Shown: positions 5,835-12,492 of the stretch, piece by piece
Numbering within the stretch: the first letter of the stretch is position 1
Layout: each line of letters opens with the position of its first letter
Origin: JAHEIJ01 sp040235565
Lineage (GTDB): Bacteria; Pseudomonadota; Gammaproteobacteria; UBA6429; Thiohalophilaceae
Assembly (NCBI GenBank): GCA_040235565.1
Contig: JBECLA010000114.1
Coordinates: forward strand, 1-12,559
Direction: 5' to 3'
DNA: 12,559 nt
Program-made: the position numbers and the translations under genes
The notes under the pieces: model-generated
What the model saw: the letters and a program-made list of their open reading frames with translations, nothing else
What the model was told of the DNA's origin: nothing
Database searches by the model: none

Positions 5835-7712
5835 GTGGCAAAGCGTAATTTTTTAACGTTCATTCCCCGGCTGGTCGAGTTCGAGGAACACGTCGGCAAG
5901 CTGTGGCATCAACTGATCACCCGCTCGGCCACGCAGCGTTACCCGGAAGCGGCCGTCACTCTGGCCGAGGTGCGGCGCAGCGTGGGTATCCTGTTTCGCG
6001 CCCTCGGTGGCGATGGTGGGCTCAAGGTCGAAACCAGCAGCGCGACCGAACACGGCGCACGACGATCCTGGTTGCAGCGTGTTGCCGGCAGTAACAAACA
6101 GGTGGAACTGGGCTGGCGCAGTGCCGAGGCATTGCACCTGCCCTGCGTCATCGATGTGTTTCCCACGCCGGAACTGAATCGCGATCTTTACCTGTGGCTG
6201 GCGGCGTTGGCTTCGGGCGATACCCGGACGGACCAGACCTGGTTTATCTACAATCAGTGGTTGACGCACTATGTCTTGCAGCGTTTTCCGGGATTAGGCG
6301 CGCGCTATGAGCGACTGGTAGACGCCCATCTTGCCTTGCGCCCGGATCCCGCCGGCTTGCCGGCGGATGAAGCGGTGCAGGAACAGGCCATACGCGATGC
6401 CCTGCGTCATCCCGGTCAACAGAGCCGCTTGCCGCCAGCCAGACAGCCACCTTCACCCGTGTATCTATGGCTGCATCCCGCACCGCCACACCCGGGATGT
6501 GCCAGCGCGATGAATGATGATGCAGGCGTCCCCGAGCCCGGCGGGGAAGTGATCGATCCGGAAGAGGAACGGCGTTACCAGGCCGAACAGGTGGAGATGC
6601 CCGATGGGAAAAATGGTCTGGTGCTGGACCGCTTTGAAAACATTTTTAGCTGGGCCGAATACATCAAGGTGGATCGCACCACGGAAGAAGACGAGGACCT
6701 GGCGTCGGCGGAAGACATGGCGAAGGATCTCGACAAGCTCAGTGTGGCACGTGACAGTCGCAGTACCGCCAAGCGCCTGCGTTTCGATCTCGATTTGCCG
6801 GCGGGCGAAAACGACGACACGCCGCTGGGCGAGGGGACCCTGTTGCCGGAATGGGATTACCGCAAGTCAGTCCTGCTGCCGGATCACTGTTGCCTCCAGC
6901 CCATGATGGCCATCGACGCCGAAGCGGTAGACCTGCCAGCCCGCCTGCGGCCGACCGCCCGCCGCCTGCGCGGCCAGTTCGAGGCCCTGGTGCCGAAACG
7001 GATCTGGCACCGGTCCCAGCAGGAAGGCAACGAAATCGATCTGGAGGCCCTGCTGCTGCATACCACTGAACGCCTGCGGGGTCACGCCAAAGCAGAACAG
7101 GGGCTGTACCGCGATTTTCGGGGTGGCCAGCGCGACATGGCCTGTTTGTTACTGGCGGATCTTTCCCTGTCTACCGATGCCTGGGTGAATAATCATGCCC
7201 GTATTATCGATGTGATTCGCGACAGCCTGATGCTGTTTGCCGAAGCCCTGTCAGCGACCGGTGATCAGTTTGCCATGTACGGCTTTTCCTCCCGCCACCG
7301 TCAACACGTTCGCTTTCATACCCTGAAAACCTTCGATGAAGCCCATAACCCGCGCAGCCGGGGGCGCATCGCCGCCATCAAGCCGGGTTTCTATACCCGT
7401 ATGGGTGCGGCGGTACGGCATGCCAGCCATATTCTCGCTCAACAAGCCGCCGGCCAGCAGCTATTGCTGCTGCTGACTGATGGCAAACCCAATGATCTGG
7501 ATCACTACGAAGGACGCTACGGGATCGAGGACACCCGTATGGCATTGACCGAAGCGCGGCGCATGGGACTCCAGCCCTTCTGCGTCACGATTGATCAGAA
7601 GGCCGGTGACTACCTGCCGTACCTGTTTGGCAGTGGTGCCTACGTGGTGATTCGCAAACCCTCCGAACTGCCGCATGAATTGCCCCTGTTGTATGCCCGC
7701 CTGACGCAGTAG
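5835..7712 (+). CDS. norD: NorD, VWA-domain protein for NOR activation
   Basis: Large soluble partner of NorQ, needed for active NOR in studied denitrifiers; it is thought to recruit the ATPase to NorB. The protein has 625 residues. The N-terminal helical half includes FIPRLVEFEEHVGKLWHQLI, and an acidic, probably flexible middle lies at about 235-330. The C-terminal von Willebrand factor A domain spans roughly 435-620. Its metal-ion-dependent adhesion site is complete: Asp442, Ser444 and Ser446 in DLSLS, and Thr548/Asp549 in LTDGKPND. The GTG at 5835 is the only plausible start, with no clear ribosome site, so the exact start is uncertain. It begins 66 bases after the iron-sulfur gene and is last in the nor operon. 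No terminator is evident after it. Confidence 0.93.
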   Translation: MAKRNFLTFIPRLVEFEEHVGKLWHQLITRSATQRYPEAAVTLAEVRRSVGILFRALGGDGGLKVETSSATEHGARRSWLQRVAGSNKQVELGWRSAEALHLPCVIDVFPTPELNRDLYLWLAALASGDTRTDQTWFIYNQWLTHYVLQRFPGLGARYERLVDAHLALRPDPAGLPADEAVQEQAIRDALRHPGQQSRLPPARQPPSPVYLWLHPAPPHPGCASAMNDDAGVPEPGGEVIDPEEERRYQAEQVEMPDGKNGLVLDRFENIFSWAEYIKVDRTTEEDEDLASAEDMAKDLDKLSVARDSRSTAKRLRFDLDLPAGENDDTPLGEGTLLPEWDYRKSVLLPDHCCLQPMMAIDAEAVDLPARLRPTARRLRGQFEALVPKRIWHRSQQEGNEIDLEALLLHTTERLRGHAKAEQGLYRDFRGGQRDMACLLLADLSLSTDAWVNNHARIIDVIRDSLMLFAEALSATGDQFAMYGFSSRHRQHVRFHTLKTFDEAHNPRSRGRIAAIKPGFYTRMGAAVRHASHILAQQAAGQQLLLLLTDGKPNDLDHYEGRYGIEDTRMALTEARRMGLQPFCVTIDQKAGDYLPYLFGSGAYVVIRKPSELPHELPLLYARLTQ

Positions 7713-7809
7713 CAAGCTAGCCGGTAATTTTAAGAAACATCAACCGATTAAAAATGCATTAGCGGTTTACATGGTTAATGTGGAGGCATGTTGTCGGTTA
7801 ATTTTTGAT

Positions 7810-7823
7810 TTGACCTATATCAA
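7810..7823 (+). promoter_or_regulatory. DNR/FNR box upstream of nirS
   Basis: TTGACCTATATCAA has the same TTGAC left half and CT start of spacer as the norC box. It is centred at 7816.5, which predicts a -10 at about 7846-7851. The sequence there is TAACGT, which keeps the TA and final T of TATAAT. The predicted start near 7858 gives a 70-base leader. The rest of the norD-nirS gap (7713-7927) is AT-rich near 7725-7810 and shows no strong hairpin or other gene. Confidence 0.85.
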
Positions 7824-7927
7824 GGCGGGAATCCCTTATCAGTCGTAACGTCGGATGCGTGTGAAAATCCAGCTCACTTTCAATCAAACACATAACGGTG
7901 GTCACTAACCGTAGGGAGGACACCCAA

Positions 7928-9559
7928 ATGAAAATATCAGTAATGGGACTATCCGCTCTTGCCGTGGTAATGAGTCTCGGTATCAGTGGAGGCGCCTTTG
8001 CTGCCGAGAAGAAACAGCCGCCAAAGCTGACCGAGGCAGAGTTCGAGAAGTCAAAAACCATCTATTTCCAGCGTTGTGCCGGCTGTCATGGTGTCTTGCG
8101 TAAAGGGGCTACCGGCAAAAATCTGGAGCCGGAAAACACCATGAAGAAAGGCACCAAGCGACTGGCACGGATCATTCAGCTTGGTACCGAAGGTGGCATG
8201 AACAACTTCGATGATGTCATGACCAAGGAAGAAATCGAGACGATGGCCAAGTACATCCAGCTCGAGCCACCGATTCCACCGGAAATGCCCATGGCATTGA
8301 TGATGGAACGGCGCAAGGTTTTTGTTGAAACGAAGGATTATCCCACTAAACCTCTGCACGGTCGCAACTGGCAAAACTTCTTCCTGGTGATCGAACGTGA
8401 CGTCGGCAAGGTGGCCGTGATCGACGGTGACAAGCATGAAATCGTGGCGCACATCGAAACCGGCTATGCAGTGCACGTGCTCAAATCAAACGAGCATTCC
8501 AAACTAGCCCATGCCAAGGATGTAGGGCGCTTTTGGTACACCATGGGCCGTGACGGCAAGCTGACCAAGATCGATCTGTGGCAGACGCCTGACAAGATGC
8601 GGGTCGCTGAGGTGCAGATTGCCTATGACGCTCGCGATGTCGCGGTATCGGCAGACGGCAAGTATGTCGTTGGTGGAGGTTACTGGCCGCCGCACTTCGT
8701 GATCGTCGAAGCCGCGACCATGAAGCCCGTCAGGGTGGTTTCGACCCGCGGTGTCAACGTGGATGGTGAGTATGTCAACGAGTCCCGCGTGGCAGCCATT
8801 TACAATACACCCAATGCCAATTCCTGGCTGGTTTCCGCCAAGGAACTGGGCCAGATGTGGCAGGTGGATTACAGCGACGTCAAGAATCTGAAAATAACCC
8901 AGATGGAAACCTCCAAGTTCCTGCATGACGGGTTCTTTGATCCGACCGGGCGTTATTTCCAGATTGCCGCCAATGCCTCCAACCAGATGGTAGTGGTGGA
9001 CTCTGAAACCCAGAAACTGGAAGCCATTATCGATACCGACAAGATGCCACATCCGGGGCCAGGCGCTAACTGGGACGATCCGCAATGCGGGCCGGTTGGC
9101 GGTACCACCCATCTCGGTGTTGGTAAGGTCACCGCTTGGGGTAATGATCCCAAGGGGCACAAGGACCAGGCCTGGAAGATCTGTTACGAGGTCGAAACCG
9201 ACGGTCCCGGCGTGTTCATTCGTACCCATCCCAAGTCTGACTATGTCTGGGCGGATCAGACCAAGCATCCGGAACCCGAAGTGCAACAGTCTGTTCAGGT
9301 CATTGACAAGAAAACCCGCAAGATCGTCAAGACCATCCGCTTGACTGAAAAGACCGGTTATGCGGCGGTGCATATCGAGTTCAACAATGACGGTTCGGAA
9401 GTGTGGGTGTCAGTGTGGAACCGTAAGGACAGCAAGGAACCCAACGGTGAAATCGTGGTGTTTGATGCCAAGACCCTCAAGGAAAAGAAACGCATCAAGG
9501 GCCTGTATGCGCCGACTGGCAAGTTTAACGTCTACAATCGTATCAATCACGTAACCTGA
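7928..9559 (+). CDS. nirS: Cytochrome cd1 nitrite reductase NirS
   Basis: Periplasmic haem c/haem d1 nitrite reductase making nitric oxide from nitrite, a key enzyme of denitrification. The 543-residue precursor starts with a Sec signal peptide, cleaved near AFA-A (about residue 25). The cytochrome c domain has CAGCH at 50-54 followed by GVLRKGATGKNLEP, and a likely distal Met91 in TEGGM. The C-terminal d1 beta-propeller contains TGYAVH with the d1 ligand His183, YWPPHFVI, VVSTRG, FLHDG, HPGPGAN, GTTHLG, IRTHPKS and the final APTGKFNVYN. The conserved histidines of the last blocks include the substrate-pocket pair. The start is set by GGGAGGA (7914-7920); an upstream GTG at 7898 is rejected. 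Compared with remembered Pseudomonas proteins, the c-domain loop is shorter and the stretch after His183 longer. A box precedes it and a terminator follows. Confidence 0.96.
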   Translation: MKISVMGLSALAVVMSLGISGGAFAAEKKQPPKLTEAEFEKSKTIYFQRCAGCHGVLRKGATGKNLEPENTMKKGTKRLARIIQLGTEGGMNNFDDVMTKEEIETMAKYIQLEPPIPPEMPMALMMERRKVFVETKDYPTKPLHGRNWQNFFLVIERDVGKVAVIDGDKHEIVAHIETGYAVHVLKSNEHSKLAHAKDVGRFWYTMGRDGKLTKIDLWQTPDKMRVAEVQIAYDARDVAVSADGKYVVGGGYWPPHFVIVEAATMKPVRVVSTRGVNVDGEYVNESRVAAIYNTPNANSWLVSAKELGQMWQVDYSDVKNLKITQMETSKFLHDGFFDPTGRYFQIAANASNQMVVVDSETQKLEAIIDTDKMPHPGPGANWDDPQCGPVGGTTHLGVGKVTAWGNDPKGHKDQAWKICYEVETDGPGVFIRTHPKSDYVWADQTKHPEPEVQQSVQVIDKKTRKIVKTIRLTEKTGYAAVHIEFNNDGSEVWVSVWNRKDSKEPNGEIVVFDAKTLKEKKRIKGLYAPTGKFNVYNRINHVT

Positions 9560-9601
9560 TACAACATGTAATTATTGTGTCTATGTTGGAGTGAAACAAA
9601 C

Positions 9602-9636
9602 AGGGCGGACATGAGCGATTGTGTCCGCCCTTTTTT
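9602..9636 (+). terminator. Intrinsic terminator of nirS
   Basis: AGGGCGGACA (9602-9611) pairs perfectly with TGTCCGCCCT (9622-9631) around a 10-base loop. The final T of the stem is the first of six consecutive Ts (9631-9636). It lies 42 bases after the nirS stop, so nirS is probably transcribed alone. Confidence 0.92.
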
Positions 9637-9655
9637 AAGGGCGTAAAAAACTATG

Positions 9656-9688
9656 GCATAAGGGTCCTTCATATACGGGCCTTTATGC
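9656..9688 (+). repeat. Leader hairpin upstream of the multihaem cytochrome gene
   Basis: GCATAAGGGTCC (9656-9667) can pair with GGGCCTTTATGC (9677-9688) over 12 positions, two of them G-U, around a 9-base loop (TTCATATAC). No T-run follows, so it is not a standard terminator. It ends 34 bases before the next start codon and may be a leader RNA structure or an operator. Two G-U pairs make an RNA role somewhat more likely than a protein-binding DNA palindrome. Function unknown. Confidence 0.55.
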
Positions 9689-9722
9689 GATAGAACAGCA
9701 AACTCACAGCGAGTAGATAAAA

Positions 9723-11381
9723 ATGGCGAATCGAAGCAGACCAAAACTCGGTTTGATGTCACGCAAGGTTCTGTTGGGGACCACGGTCGGGGTGTCATTA
9801 TTTTTCATGGTTGTGGGCGTGATCTTCTGGGGCGGTTTCAACACCGCCATGGAAGCCACCAATACGCTGACGTTTTGTATCTCCTGCCATGAGATGGAAG
9901 AAAACGTGTATCGCGAATATACCCAGACTGTTCATTTCAACAACGGTGCCGGAGTGCGCGCCACCTGTTCCGATTGTCATGTTCCCCGGCCGTGGATCCA
10001 CAAAGTGGTACGGAAGGTTCAGGCAACCAACGAACTGTTCCATAAAATGCTCGGCAGTGTTGATACCCCCGAAAAATTCGACGCCAAACGCCTGCAACTG
10101 GCACGCAATGTCTGGAGGACAATGAAAGCCACGGATTCGCGGGAATGCCGTAACTGTCATGACTTCAACACCATGGATCCGGAGAAACAGAAACCCCGCG
10201 CCCGCAAACAGCACATGAACGCCATGGAAGCGGGCAACACCTGTATCGATTGTCACAAGGGGATTGCCCACAAGAAAACGCATGATCAACTGGATGAGGA
10301 GGAACTGGAAAAGCTGGAAGCACCGGATCCCTCACTGGCGATGGCCTTGCCGCCACAGTGGCAGGCGTTCCTGGACAAGGAAGCGGCCGAGAAAGCCGCG
10401 CCTGTTGTTGAGGCGGCTACTGCCGCGGCACCAGTAGAAACACCGGCACCGACAGCCGCGCCATCCGGGGCGGCCATGCTTGACTGGAGTAATGTGCCCG
10501 CGCGCAAGGTGGTCATCTTCTATCCGGGCCAGAGTTCAATGGAGTGGACCTTGCGTGGTAGCGATCACGGCGGGGCCCGGCCGTTCAAGGCTGGGGATCG
10601 CTGCTTTGATTGTCATGATCAGGAGGCTGCCGACATGGGCGCCAAGATTGTGGAGGGTGAAAAACTCGAGCCCAACGTCATCCCCAACAAGCGCGGCAGC
10701 ATTCCGGTTAACGTGCAGGCGGCCCATGACGGCGACAACCTGTATCTGCGCTTCAGCTGGCCACAGGGCGAACATGCCCCGGTACCGTTTGCCGAAGGCG
10801 GTAAACTGGATCCGGACAATCCGATGAAGCTGGCACTCATGCTGGCCACTGACGAGGTCGAGTATGCCGAGGGTGCCGGTTGCTGGGGCACCTGCCATGC
10901 CGACGCCAAGACCATGCCGTTTGCCCCCGAAGGCCAGGAGGTAACCAAGTACATCAAGGAAAGCCGGACAAAGATCGAAATTCGGGGTCGGAATGACAAG
11001 CCGCTGGGTGGCTGGGACAAACGCAAGCCCGATGAGGAGATCCAGGCGGAGCTGGAGGCCGGGCATTTCATGGATCTTATTCGCTACAAGAGCGGCAAGG
11101 GTGAAGTCGAGGACGGCTATATCCTCGCCGATCGGGTGATGGAAGGTGGCCAGGGAGCGGAATTCACCGCCCGGCAAGAGGGCGATCAATGGGTGGTTGA
11201 GATGAAGCGCAAGCTGAAGTCAGACAAGGCCGGGGATCTCAGTCTGGCGCTGGATCAGCTCTATAATTTCGGCTTTGCTATCCATGATGACTACAGCAAT
11301 GCCCGTTACCACCACGTTTCGCTCGGTTACAAGCTGGGTTTTGACAATGCCGAGGCGGAGATCAATGCTATAAAGAAATAA
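9723..11381 (+). CDS. Membrane-anchored six-haem cytochrome: NapC/NirT module fused to an EB_dh-type haem domain
   Basis: A 552-residue cytochrome with one N-terminal membrane anchor (about 17-38) and a periplasmic remainder. The first 190 residues form a NapC/NirT-type tetrahaem quinol dehydrogenase with CISCH (52-56), CSDCH (82-86), CRNCH (142-146) and CIDCH (174-178). An acidic segment and an Ala/Pro-rich linker (about 222-250) lead to a second part resembling the ethylbenzene-dehydrogenase/cytochrome-b558-type haem-binding domain (about 325-545), with VQAAHDGDNLYLRFSWP near its start. This part adds CFDCH (294-298) and a six-residue CWGTCH (387-392). The first module suggests electron uptake from quinol; the second suggests delivery to a periplasmic partner. 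No molybdenum enzyme that such haem domains usually serve is nearby. The ribosome site before the ATG is weak. It probably forms a two-gene unit with the cupredoxin, 26 bases downstream. NirT-like placement next to nirS supports a role in nitrite reduction. Confidence 0.85.
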   Translation: MANRSRPKLGLMSRKVLLGTTVGVSLFFMVVGVIFWGGFNTAMEATNTLTFCISCHEMEENVYREYTQTVHFNNGAGVRATCSDCHVPRPWIHKVVRKVQATNELFHKMLGSVDTPEKFDAKRLQLARNVWRTMKATDSRECRNCHDFNTMDPEKQKPRARKQHMNAMEAGNTCIDCHKGIAHKKTHDQLDEEELEKLEAPDPSLAMALPPQWQAFLDKEAAEKAAPVVEAATAAAPVETPAPTAAPSGAAMLDWSNVPARKVVIFYPGQSSMEWTLRGSDHGGARPFKAGDRCFDCHDQEAADMGAKIVEGEKLEPNVIPNKRGSIPVNVQAAHDGDNLYLRFSWPQGEHAPVPFAEGGKLDPDNPMKLALMLATDEVEYAEGAGCWGTCHADAKTMPFAPEGQEVTKYIKESRTKIEIRGRNDKPLGGWDKRKPDEEIQAELEAGHFMDLIRYKSGKGEVEDGYILADRVMEGGQGAEFTARQEGDQWVVEMKRKLKSDKAGDLSLALDQLYNFGFAIHDDYSNARYHHVSLGYKLGFDNAEAEINAIKK

Positions 11382-11407
11382 GCTGAAACTGTGAAGAGGT
11401 GGCGCCA

Positions 11408-11740
11408 GTGAGGCAATTTCGTTTAGCATTTTTTCTGTTACCGCTTTTCTTGTCGGGCCTGACCGCTAATGTCGTGGCGGCGGAACCGGTTATTGTCATC
11501 ATCAAAAAAATGCAATTCCAACCGCAGCAAGTGGAGGTAAAAAAAGGCGGGATGGTGCGATGGGAAAATCGCGAATACCGCCAGTATCACAGTGTCTGGT
11601 TCGAACAGCTGGGTGAGCCGGAACCGGACTACCTGTTTCCCGGCGATAGTTATGAACGTAAGTTTGAAACCGTCGGCGACTTTCCCTATCGCTGTGGACC
11701 CCATCCGGAGATGACCGGCGTGGTTCATGTCACGGAATAA
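11408..11740 (+). CDS. Periplasmic cupredoxin, amicyanin/plastocyanin-like
   Basis: Small type 1 blue-copper electron carrier, exported to the periplasm. The precursor has about 110 residues with a Sec signal ending near VVAA (residue 25). The expected copper ligands are His61 in QYHSVWF and Cys96, His99 and Met102 in CGPHPEM. The C-x2-H-x2-M spacing is that of amicyanin rather than the C-x2-H-x4-M of plastocyanin and pseudoazurin. The GTG at 11408 is chosen because GAGG (11396-11399) lies eight bases upstream; a GTG at 11399 would add three residues. It follows the six-haem cytochrome by 26 bases, so the two are probably co-transcribed and may be redox partners. It is a plausible donor to NirS or NorC; which one cannot be told from sequence. 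Confidence 0.88.
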   Translation: MRQFRLAFFLLPLFLSGLTANVVAAEPVIVIIKKMQFQPQQVEVKKGGMVRWENREYRQYHSVWFEQLGEPEPDYLFPGDSYERKFETVGDFPYRCGPHPEMTGVVHVTE

Positions 11741-11801
11741 CTGCCTGTCCGGCTGATTCGCAAGATCTCGCTCACCAGATTGCACCACAGGGGTGCTGGA
11801 T

Positions 11802-12368
11802 TTATTTCACGCCTTTTTCAATCAGGAATTCACTGTATTCCTTGTCAGTCCCGTTGATGTGGTTGACGAGCCAGTCCTTGAGAAAATCCAGGGCATGACG
11901 CATGGCGCGATCATGGTCGGCTTCGTATTCGGCCAACACCGCCTCGACCTCACCGATCATTTTGGCATGCTTTGCCTTGTGCGGCTCAAACTCGGGATAA
12001 GCGTATTTCTCCATCAGCTCCTCTTCGTAGGAGAAATGCGTCTTGGTATAGTCCACCAGTTCATCCAGGGCTTCCCGTTCAAATTCCTCGCCGGTGGAAT
12101 AATCCACCGCAGTCTGCAGCTGGTTGATCAGGTTGATGAGGCGTTTATGCTGGCGATCGATGGACTCAATGCCAACGCTGTAGGCGTCATCCCATTCAAT
12201 ATAACTTCGTCTTGCCAACTTTTTGTGAATGAAGGGGATCGCGATCAGGAACGCGACCAGGGCCCAGGTCAGGGGGCTGGTCGGGCCGGCAGCAAATCCC
12301 AGTATCACGGCGGTAAGCAGGATCAGGATGAGAAAGGCAACGCCAAACATACTCACTTGTGGATTCAT
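11802..12368 (-). CDS. Membrane-anchored bacteriohemerythrin
   Basis: A 188-residue protein with two N-terminal membrane helices (about 7-27 and 33-48) followed by a complete hemerythrin domain (about 57-185). All seven di-iron ligands are present: His74, His111, Glu115, His130, His134, His170 and Asp175, in DRQHKRL, HFSYEEELM, HKAKH and HINGTD. Hemerythrins bind O2 reversibly and some bind or sense nitric oxide. The basic stretch HKKLARR after the second helix suggests, by the positive-inside rule, that the domain faces the cytoplasm. The start has TAAGGA eight bases upstream (12377-12382). It converges on the cupredoxin gene with 61 bases between stops. An upstream DNR/FNR box and an unusual leader suggest expression with the denitrification genes. 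Confidence 0.93.
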   Translation of the reverse strand: MNPQVSMFGVAFLILILLTAVILGFAAGPTSPLTWALVAFLIAIPFIHKKLARRSYIEWDDAYSVGIESIDRQHKRLINLINQLQTAVDYSTGEEFEREALDELVDYTKTHFSYEEELMEKYAYPEFEPHKAKHAKMIGEVEAVLAEYEADHDRAMRHALDFLKDWLVNHINGTDKEYSEFLIEKGVK

Positions 12369-12381
12369 GGAGATATTCCTT

Positions 12382-12438
12382 AAAAATAAAAACCGGCCAC
12401 CCGTCTGTTTGCGGGGAAAGGTGTGGCCGGTCAGACGG
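12382..12438 (-). promoter_or_regulatory. Hemerythrin leader with terminator-like hairpin and interlocking competing stem
   Basis: Read along the minus strand, the leader runs CCGTCTG (12438-12432), ACCGGCCAC (12431-12423), 15 bases, CAGACGG (12407-12401), GTGGCCGGT (12400-12392), then TTTTATTTTT (12391-12382) and the ribosome site. The 9-base-pair stem ACCGGCCAC/GTGGCCGGT followed by a T-rich tract is shaped like an intrinsic terminator. The 7-base-pair stem CCGTCTG/CAGACGG interlocks with it, so the two cannot both form as simple hairpins. This is the layout of an attenuator or riboswitch-like switch, or of two protein sites. The pairing is exact in the sequence; any switching role is inferred. 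No known riboswitch class is recognised. Confidence 0.6.
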
Positions 12439-12478
12439 TTCCACTTTGTATAGTAGACAAAGCCTGCCGGGAAAAGGT

Positions 12479-12492
12479 TTGACCTGGGTCAA
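12479..12492 (-). promoter_or_regulatory. DNR/FNR box upstream of the hemerythrin gene
   Basis: On the plus strand the site reads TTGACCTGGGTCAA, with fully symmetric TTGAC/GTCAA half-sites, centred at 12485.5. On the minus strand a class II -10 is expected near 12456-12451; TACTAT is at 12455-12450 (4 of 6 to TATAAT), predicting a transcript start near 12443. That start lies just upstream of the leader hairpins. Plus-strand spacing gives no good -10, so the site most likely serves the hemerythrin gene, though a gene beyond the right edge is not excluded. Confidence 0.78.

Noticed and set aside
7895..7912. Small hairpin ACGGT/ACCGT just before the nirS ribosome site
   Set aside because: Only five base pairs with an eight-base loop; such stems are common by chance.
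7898..7927. GTG start for nirS at 7898
   Set aside because: It would hide the signal peptide behind charged residues; the ATG at 7928 has GGGAGGA at ideal distance.
8504..9373. Long open frame on the minus strand inside nirS (289 codons)
   Set aside because: It lies wholly opposite nirS, has no recognisable domain and a low-complexity His/Gly-rich translation; it is a shadow of the strongly coding plus strand.
10536..11189. Minus-strand open frame opposite the multihaem cytochrome gene
   Set aside because: No domain, signal or ribosome site is visible; the opposite strand carries an intact gene with six haem motifs.
11782..11796. GCACC/GGTGC stem between the convergent cupredoxin and hemerythrin genes as a bidirectional terminator
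   Set aside because: Five base pairs and no T-run directly after it on either strand; too weak to call.
12196..12492. Minus-strand open frame covering the hemerythrin leader
   Set aside because: It overlaps the promoter, the leader stems and the hemerythrin coding start, and its translation shows no domain.
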